43,588 nt of DNA from Akkermansia sp. (GTDB taxonomy: Bacteria > Verrucomicrobiota > Verrucomicrobiia > Verrucomicrobiales > Akkermansiaceae). Of this stretch, positions 39,113-43,588 are shown piece by piece. A program made the translations under genes and the position numbers. The notes under the pieces are model-generated. The model saw only the letters and a list, made by a program, of their open reading frames with translations. It did not search any database and was not told where the DNA came from. Numbering within the stretch: position 1 is the first letter of the stretch; each line of letters opens with the position of its first letter. Location: the NCBI GenBank assembly GCA_022787425.1, contig JALFWB010000056.1:1-43588 (forward strand). The letters are read 5' to 3'.

Positions 39113-41851
39113 ATGAAACCGATTTTCAAACCGATGTTGGTGGCCTTGCTGGGGCTGGTGCTTCCGGTGGAGGCACTCGTGGAGTATCCGGGACAGGCAC
39201 CGGGAGCAGCTTGGGTAGAGGCGGGGAAGACGCTGGGCAATGATATATTGACGGCGGAGTTCTCACAGAAGGGGAGCAGTATTGTTTTCGGTGGACTGAA
39301 GACGGCTGACGGACAGGAGGTTGCGAAGGCGGGCACGGAGCTGTTCATCATCACCTTGGCGAACGGATATGTCATGCGCGCCTCGGAGATGAATGCCACC
39401 CCCCTGAAAATGGTTGAATTAAAGGCCGATGAGGATCACCCTCGGTTGGCGCAGCACTTCAACGGCAAGGCGCTGACGTCCACCTTCACCTCGCAGGATG
39501 AAACGGTGAAGGTCGAGTGGCGGGCCGTGTTGCGCGATGGCTCGCATTATCTGCGCCAGGAGCTGGCACTGAGCACGACCGAGTCGGTCACTTTCCGCTC
39601 CATTGTTGCGATGAACTACGATGTGGTGCCGGAGGGCGATTTGAGCATCTCCGGAAACACGACTCGCGGCCAGGTGGTGGTGGATTCCCGTGTGTTCTGC
39701 GGCTTGGAGACCCCGATGAGTATCATGAGCGTCGGCAACAATACGGTGGAGGATTCCGAGTCGTGGAGTCCGAAGTCGTGGTCTCCGACCGTGTTCGGGC
39801 CGGTGTTCAACATTCCGCAGAGTATCACCAATCGCTACGGTGATAAGTTCAGCACCATGGACGGCCCGGTGGTGAAGCATCTGCGCAAGGCGGAGGGCCC
39901 GGCGGAGTTTACCAAGGTGGGGCCGAATAGGATCACCTTTAACTTCGGGTCGGGCACCAAGCGTCTCAACATTGTGGGCGTTCAGCTGATCAATGGCGCG
40001 GGGAATGTGATCAGTGAGGATATCCACTCCGGTTATTCGGGTAAGCCCAGCAACAATAACGTGTACACCGTGCAGGTGCCGCGTCAGGGAACATACACCC
40101 TTGCTTATTGGGTGGAGACCCTCACGGAGCCTATCGACAGCAAGGGCAAGATCGATGTGAATGCCACCCTGCCCAGAGAGCAGGCGGGCGGCAAGATCTC
40201 CGATACCACGGTGCGCGGTACCTGGAGCCGCAAGACGGACCTGCGGCCGGGGCACACTTGGCGCGTTTCGTCGGTCATCGGTTTCCTTGCTCCGGAGCAG
40301 CAGCGCCGCTCGTTCTTGGCCTACATGGAGCGCGAGAAGCCTGTGCCGTATCGCACCTTCGTGCATTACAATGACTGGTATGAAATCGGCATCCGTCTGC
40401 ACGATAACAAGGACCCCATGGCCCGCACCTCGGAGAAGATGTGGCTTGAGGTGCTTGATACCTGGAAGCAGGAGCTCTATACCAAGCGCAACACGCGCAT
40501 CGATGGTTATGTGGTGGATGACGGCTGGGATGAGTTCAACAGCTTGTGGGACTTCCACAAGGGATTCCCGGAGGGTTTCAAGAATCTGGACACCCAGGTA
40601 CGCAGCATGCACGCGGGACTCGGTACTTGGCTGGGTCCGGTCGGCGGCTACGGTTTCTCCAAGCAGCAGCGTCTCAATAACTGGAATGTCAATCATCCGA
40701 ACAACAAGATCAGCAACTTCCAGCTCTCCAACGATGAGTACTTCAACGCTTTCGTCGGACGCTGCACGCAGATGGTGCGCGATTATGACATGCGCTACTT
40801 CAAGTTCGACGGCATCTCCACCAAATTCCACGCTAAAGGTCCGGACAATGATGAGGACGCCGAGGGTATCCTGAATGTGCTGCATGTCCTGCGCGAGGCC
40901 AGGCCGGATATCTTCATCAATACGACCGTGGGCACCTGGGCCAGTCCCTTCTGGTTCTGCCATGCGGATTCCGTCTGGCGCCAGGAGAACGACTTCGGGC
41001 AGATGGGCAATGTGGGTGATGCCCGCGACAAGTGGATCACCTACCGCGATCGCCTGGTGCACGAGGTCTTTGTGGAGGGCGCGCCGCTCTTCCCCATCAA
41101 CTCCCTGATGACCCACGGCACCATCATCACCAAGAACGGCCCGCCCCATGTGATGAGCAAGGAGCCGGAGAACTGCGTGAAGGAGATCCGTGCGGCCTTC
41201 GGCTGCGGTTCCGGGCTGCAGGAGATTTATGCGGACCGTGACCTGCTGAATCAGAAGGACGGTATGCTCTGGGATGTGTTGTCCGAGAACATCAAGTGGC
41301 TGCGCAGCAACGCCGATGTGCTCGATGATGTGCACTGGGTGGGCGGTAATCCCTGGAATAAGGAGACCAATGAGGGCTCCATCTACGGTTGGGCCGCTTG
41401 GAATAAGCTCAAGTGCACCCTTACCCTGCGCAACTCCTCCGGTAAGACGCAGCGCTACATCACCTCCCTGCGTGAGATATTCGATGTGCCGCCGGACTTC
41501 CACGGCACCATTTCGCTGAGCAACTCCTACAAGGATCAGACAAACCTGTCCGTGCTGACCTCCGGGCCCATCGACATTGACAAGCCGATTGCGATCGAGA
41601 TGAAGTCCATGGATGTGGTGGTGCTGGAAGGTAACTGCCGCGCTCTGAAACGCGACGTCGCGACCGAGGGTGAGGAAGAGGCCAAGCCCGCTTCCGGTGA
41701 GACCGCTGCCCCGGCCGCAGGTGAGGGGACGTGCAAGGATGCCTCCTGTGGCAGCTGTGATGCCATGCAGCTCTTCATCAGCTACGGCGGCTGGGGCCTG
41801 GCAGCCTTCATGCTGCTGTGCATCGTGGTGCGTTTGCTCAAGAAGAAGTAA
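39113..41851 (+). CDS. Exported GH-D-clan-like glycosidase with C-terminal membrane tail
   Basis: A 912-residue protein with a signal peptide (MKPIFKPMLVALLGLVLPVEA), an N-terminal beta-sandwich region (about 30-410) and a barrel domain. FVHYNDWYEI, GYVVDDGWDE (about 465-474) and YFKFDG with Asp566 as probable nucleophile follow the pattern of GH27/GH36 alpha-galactosidases. It does not match a named GH36 subgroup that I know, and relatives are often mislabelled as enterotoxins. After a beta-rich C-terminal domain comes a Glu/Ala/Pro linker, a GTCKDASCGSCDA Cys cluster, one membrane span and a KKK end, so the enzyme is tethered with its bulk outside the cytoplasm. A role in alpha-linked Gal or GalNAc removal from host glycans is inference. 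Confidence 0.8.
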   Translation: MKPIFKPMLVALLGLVLPVEALVEYPGQAPGAAWVEAGKTLGNDILTAEFSQKGSSIVFGGLKTADGQEVAKAGTELFIITLANGYVMRASEMNATPLKMVELKADEDHPRLAQHFNGKALTSTFTSQDETVKVEWRAVLRDGSHYLRQELALSTTESVTFRSIVAMNYDVVPEGDLSISGNTTRGQVVVDSRVFCGLETPMSIMSVGNNTVEDSESWSPKSWSPTVFGPVFNIPQSITNRYGDKFSTMDGPVVKHLRKAEGPAEFTKVGPNRITFNFGSGTKRLNIVGVQLINGAGNVISEDIHSGYSGKPSNNNVYTVQVPRQGTYTLAYWVETLTEPIDSKGKIDVNATLPREQAGGKISDTTVRGTWSRKTDLRPGHTWRVSSVIGFLAPEQQRRSFLAYMEREKPVPYRTFVHYNDWYEIGIRLHDNKDPMARTSEKMWLEVLDTWKQELYTKRNTRIDGYVVDDGWDEFNSLWDFHKGFPEGFKNLDTQVRSMHAGLGTWLGPVGGYGFSKQQRLNNWNVNHPNNKISNFQLSNDEYFNAFVGRCTQMVRDYDMRYFKFDGISTKFHAKGPDNDEDAEGILNVLHVLREARPDIFINTTVGTWASPFWFCHADSVWRQENDFGQMGNVGDARDKWITYRDRLVHEVFVEGAPLFPINSLMTHGTIITKNGPPHVMSKEPENCVKEIRAAFGCGSGLQEIYADRDLLNQKDGMLWDVLSENIKWLRSNADVLDDVHWVGGNPWNKETNEGSIYGWAAWNKLKCTLTLRNSSGKTQRYITSLREIFDVPPDFHGTISLSNSYKDQTNLSVLTSGPIDIDKPIAIEMKSMDVVVLEGNCRALKRDVATEGEEEAKPASGETAAPAAGEGTCKDASCGSCDAMQLFISYGGWGLAAFMLLCIVVRLLKKK

Positions 41852-41857
41852 TCTCTC

Positions 41858-41888
41858 CGCCCCCTCCTCCCCACCGGAGAAGGGGGCG
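41858..41888 (+). other. Intercistronic hairpin
   Basis: CGCCCCC (41858-41864) pairs with GGGGGCG (41882-41888), with an inner CTCC/GGAG stem. No T tract follows, and the next start is 14 bases on, so it may stabilise or partly terminate the upstream message. Confidence 0.4.
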
Positions 41889-41902
41889 CACTATGTCCCG
41901 CC

Positions 41903-43039
41903 GTGAGCACGCCTACCGCATCCGCCGCCTCCTCGCGCTTGGTCAGCATTGATGCCCTGCGCGGGCTTGACATGGCCCTGCTGGCCGGCGGGGCTCCCTT
42001 TCTGCTGCACCTGTTGCAGGCCTGCTTCGGGGATGCCCTGCCGCCGGAGCTGGTCGAGCAATTCCGCCATGCGGATTGGGGGAAAGGCTTTACCTGCTGG
42101 GATTTGGTGATGCCGCTGTTCATTTTTGTGGTGGGTGTCTCCATGCCCTTTGCCTTTGCCGGTTATCGGCGGCGCGGCGGCGAGCATTGGCACCTGCGCA
42201 CCCTCCCGCGCGTGCTGCGGCGTGTGGTCTGCCTCTTCCTGCTGGGGATGGTGGTGCAGGGCAACTTGCTCGCTTTCGATTCGAGTAACATCAGCCTTTT
42301 CTGTAACACCCTTCAGGCCATTGCCGCGGGCTACCTCATTGCCGCCTGCTGCCTTTTCCTCGGCGGGGTGCGCAGTTGCGCCGTCGGCTGCGTGCTCACC
42401 CTGTTCGGCTATTGGGCGGCCATGCGCTTCATCCCCTATGCCGGGCATGCGGGAGGACGCTTCCTGCCGCATGATAACCTGGCTTATTACATTGACTGCA
42501 CCCTGCAAGGCAGCTGGCAGGACGGCACGCCCTACACCTGGATCCTCAGTTCCGCAGCCTTCGGCGCACTGACTCTGATGGGCGTGCTCGGCGGGCAAGC
42601 CATGCAGCACCTTCGCGGACTCCGCGCCTGCCTCATCCTCGGACTCAGCGGGGCAGGGTGCCTGCTTGCGGCCTACTTCCTGCAGGCGGATACGCCCCTC
42701 ATCAAACACATCTTCTCCGCCACCATGGTGCTCTACAGCGGCGGTTGGTGTCTCCTCCTCCTAGGGCTGTTCCACCTCCTGTTCGACCTCCTGCCGCGCA
42801 CCCACTTTTTGGCAGCCCCCTTTCTCCCCTTCGGCAGCAATGCCATCCTCGCCTACCTGCTCACCGCTACCCCTGGCCTTCAAGGCAGCCTTTGGAACTC
42901 CCTCTGTCTGCCCCTGTTCTCCGGCTTCTCCCGACTCTTCGGCGACTCCCAACCCCTCGTCTACTCCTCCCTTTCCTTCTTCTCCCTCCTTGCCCTCCTC
43001 TCCTTCCTCCGCGCCAAATCCCTCCTCCTCCGTGTGTAA
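41903..43039 (+). CDS. HGSNAT/DUF5009-like membrane acyltransferase
   Basis: A 378-residue membrane protein with about ten spans. It opens with RLVSIDALRGLDMALLAGG, the signature of the heparan-alpha-glucosaminide N-acetyltransferase-like group, followed by FTCWDLVMPLFIFVVGVSMP. In the human relative this fold moves acetyl groups across a membrane to a terminal glucosamine; bacterial members are mostly uncharacterised but lie near glycosidase genes, as here. The start is a GTG at 41903, because no in-frame ATG precedes the conserved N-terminus; an ATG at 41893 is out of frame. The last 200 bases are extremely C/T-rich on the coding strand. It probably shares the glycosidase transcript. Confidence 0.82.
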   Translation: MSTPTASAASSRLVSIDALRGLDMALLAGGAPFLLHLLQACFGDALPPELVEQFRHADWGKGFTCWDLVMPLFIFVVGVSMPFAFAGYRRRGGEHWHLRTLPRVLRRVVCLFLLGMVVQGNLLAFDSSNISLFCNTLQAIAAGYLIAACCLFLGGVRSCAVGCVLTLFGYWAAMRFIPYAGHAGGRFLPHDNLAYYIDCTLQGSWQDGTPYTWILSSAAFGALTLMGVLGGQAMQHLRGLRACLILGLSGAGCLLAAYFLQADTPLIKHIFSATMVLYSGGWCLLLLGLFHLLFDLLPRTHFLAAPFLPFGSNAILAYLLTATPGLQGSLWNSLCLPLFSGFSRLFGDSQPLVYSSLSFFSLLALLSFLRAKSLLLRV

Positions 43040-43054
43040 TCTTCAGGGCAAAGG

Positions 43055-43092
43055 TTGCCTACAGCATTCGCAATGAAGGGTCAAGCCTAAAA
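43055..43092. repeat. Copy of the dispersed palindromic element at the IS edge
   Basis: Matches 26193-26230 at 33 of 38 positions, including GGGTCAAGCCTAAAAG in full. The TACAGCATT arm is exact; the right arm is degenerate. On the minus strand it again reads TTGACC, 17 bases, TAGGCA. Confidence 0.7.
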
Positions 43093-43136
43093 GGTTATGG
43101 TGGTGCCATTTTTCAAGGCATTCCGAGTAAACAGTC

Positions 43137-43165
43137 TTGATTGAGTCAGTCTGATGGGCTAAAAT
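43137..43165 (+). promoter_or_regulatory. Transposase promoter
   Basis: TTGATT (43137-43142), 17-base spacer, TAAAAT (43160-43165), 17 bases before the orfA ATG. Confidence 0.55.
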
Positions 43166-43182
43166 ACACCGAAGTTACCATC

Positions 43183-43474
43183 ATGAGTAAGACACATAAA
43201 CGCCGTAACCATACGGCCACATTCAAGAAGGAGGTTGTCTTGGCAACCTTCAAGGGAGAGAAGAGCATTCAGCAGATTGCCGCTGAGTACGAGATCCATC
43301 CGGATCCGGTGAGCAAGTGGAAGGCTCAAGTTGCTCGATGACGGCTTTAAGCCGTCATCCAAAAGCGAGCAGAAACGCTATGAGGATACCATCGCTCACC
43401 TACAGCAGCTACTCGGACAACGCGATCTTGAGTTTTCTTGGTTGTCAAAAAAATGCAAGGAGCCGGGGTTGTAG
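43183..43474 (+). pseudogene. IS3-family transposase OrfA, disrupted by a frameshift
   Basis: The ATG at 43183 opens the helix-turn-helix half of OrfA (FKKEVVLATFKGEKSIQQIA, then YEIHPDPVSKWKAQV), but the frame stops at 43341. In the +1 frame the protein continues as DDGFKPSSKSEQKRYEDTIA and HLQQLLGQRD (leucine-zipper region), ending KCKEPGL at a TAG at 43472-43474. Removing one T near 43330 (CAAGTTGCT to CAAGTGCT) restores a single frame reading QVLDDG, so this is a one-base insertion or a sequencing error. OrfA normally binds the IS ends, so the copy should not move by itself. Confidence 0.85.
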
Positions 43475-43588
43475 GGAAACAGCGTTCTCAGCTCCTCGAC
43501 AAAGATGTTTCCAAGGTGAGTCGCACCCGTCAATGCGAACTGCTTGGGGTACCTCGCAGTAGCAGCTATTACAAACCTCAGAAGAAGG
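43453..43588 (+). CDS. IS3-family transposase OrfB, N-terminal part
   Basis: The ATG at 43453 opens a frame that runs off the window end, reading MQGAGVVGKQRSQLLDKDVS and then RTRQCELLGVPRSSSYYKP, the usual N-terminal HTH_21-like region of IS3 OrfB before the DDE integrase domain. It lies in the -1 frame relative to OrfA, and the ATG overlaps an A7 run (43447-43453), the expected site of programmed -1 frameshifting that makes the OrfAB transposase. The catalytic domain lies outside the window. Confidence 0.88.
   Translation, partial: MQGAGVVGKQRSQLLDKDVSKVSRTRQCELLGVPRSSSYYKPQKK

Larger units (their letters stand above)
43074..43588 (+). mobile_element. IS3-family insertion sequence, left part
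   Basis: Contains orfA and the first part of orfB in the -1 frame with an A7 slippery stretch, the IS3-family layout. The window ends inside orfB. The left boundary is uncertain; a TG at 43074 followed by AAGGGTCAAGCC is a candidate terminal repeat, but the same bases occur at 26212 without an IS. Confidence 0.75.

Noticed and set aside
43338..43356. Palindrome GACGGCTTTAAGCCGTC inside orfA as a transposon end or terminator
   Set aside because: It is in the reading frame restored by the one-base correction (DDGFKPSS) and has no T tract or flanking duplication, so it is probably coding sequence.
1..43588. CRISPR array, phage genes, rRNA or tRNA genes
   Set aside because: No regularly spaced direct repeats, no capsid, terminase or integrase genes, and no rRNA or tRNA signatures were found on either strand.

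Overview
The window looks like chromosomal DNA from a Gram-negative, glycan-degrading member of the Verrucomicrobiota, most like Akkermansia or a close relative; this is inferred from gene content, not from a marker search. Pointers are lipid A synthesis (lpxA), a secreted GH20 hexosaminidase, a GH-D-clan-like glycosidase with a membrane tail, a large beta-helix surface protein ending in a PEP-CTERM-type tail (PEPTTATLSLLAL then RRRRK), carboxynorspermidine decarboxylase (nspC), several lipoproteins, and almost no Shine-Dalgarno sequences.

Layout. 1-1.8 kb is a degraded lower-GC patch: the 5' part of a type III restriction-modification methyltransferase gene without its SAM-binding motif, plus two very small ORFs. 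1.9-7.2 kb (minus strand) holds the GH20 enzyme and a three-gene transporter operon: a 38-residue MetS-like membrane peptide followed by two paralogous sodium:solute symporters. 7.3-8.3 kb is an AT-richer orphan RgpF-like gene whose promoter spacer is a 23-bp palindrome. 8.6-9.7 kb has two small regulators. 9.8-12.8 kb (minus) has metK with a structured leader, an FHA protein and a lipoprotein with an Asp/Ser tail. 13-16.1 kb (plus) is a probable operon of a helical lipoprotein, nspC and a secreted papain-fold-like protein. 16.4-21.9 kb (plus) is a lipase-like lipoprotein, then polyprenyl synthase, cysE, a COG2509 flavoprotein and a small zinc-ribbon membrane protein, packed with overlaps. 22-23.1 kb has two AT-richer lipoproteins. 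23.1-23.9 kb is repeat-rich and non-coding. Then come pnp, a MITE-like element, an attenuator-like leader and the 1181-residue surface protein. 30.6-38.9 kb is housekeeping (YggS, HAD phosphatase, lpxA, rpsB-tsf, RidA family, coaC, M3 peptidase, aroD). 39-43 kb has the glycosidase and an HGSNAT-like membrane acyltransferase. The window ends inside an IS3-family insertion sequence.

Two themes cut across the window. First, many genes have a good -35/-10 pair with only 6-9 nt between the -10 hexamer and the start codon, so their mRNAs would be leaderless or nearly so. Second, a dispersed palindromic element (TTGACY, then an AGCATT/AATGCT dyad, then TAG) occurs at about 8.3, 26.2 and 43.1 kb. It forms the rgpF promoter, one edge of a MITE-like unit, and the edge of the IS3 element. 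All promoter, terminator and RNA-structure calls were made by eye and have not been folded or tested.
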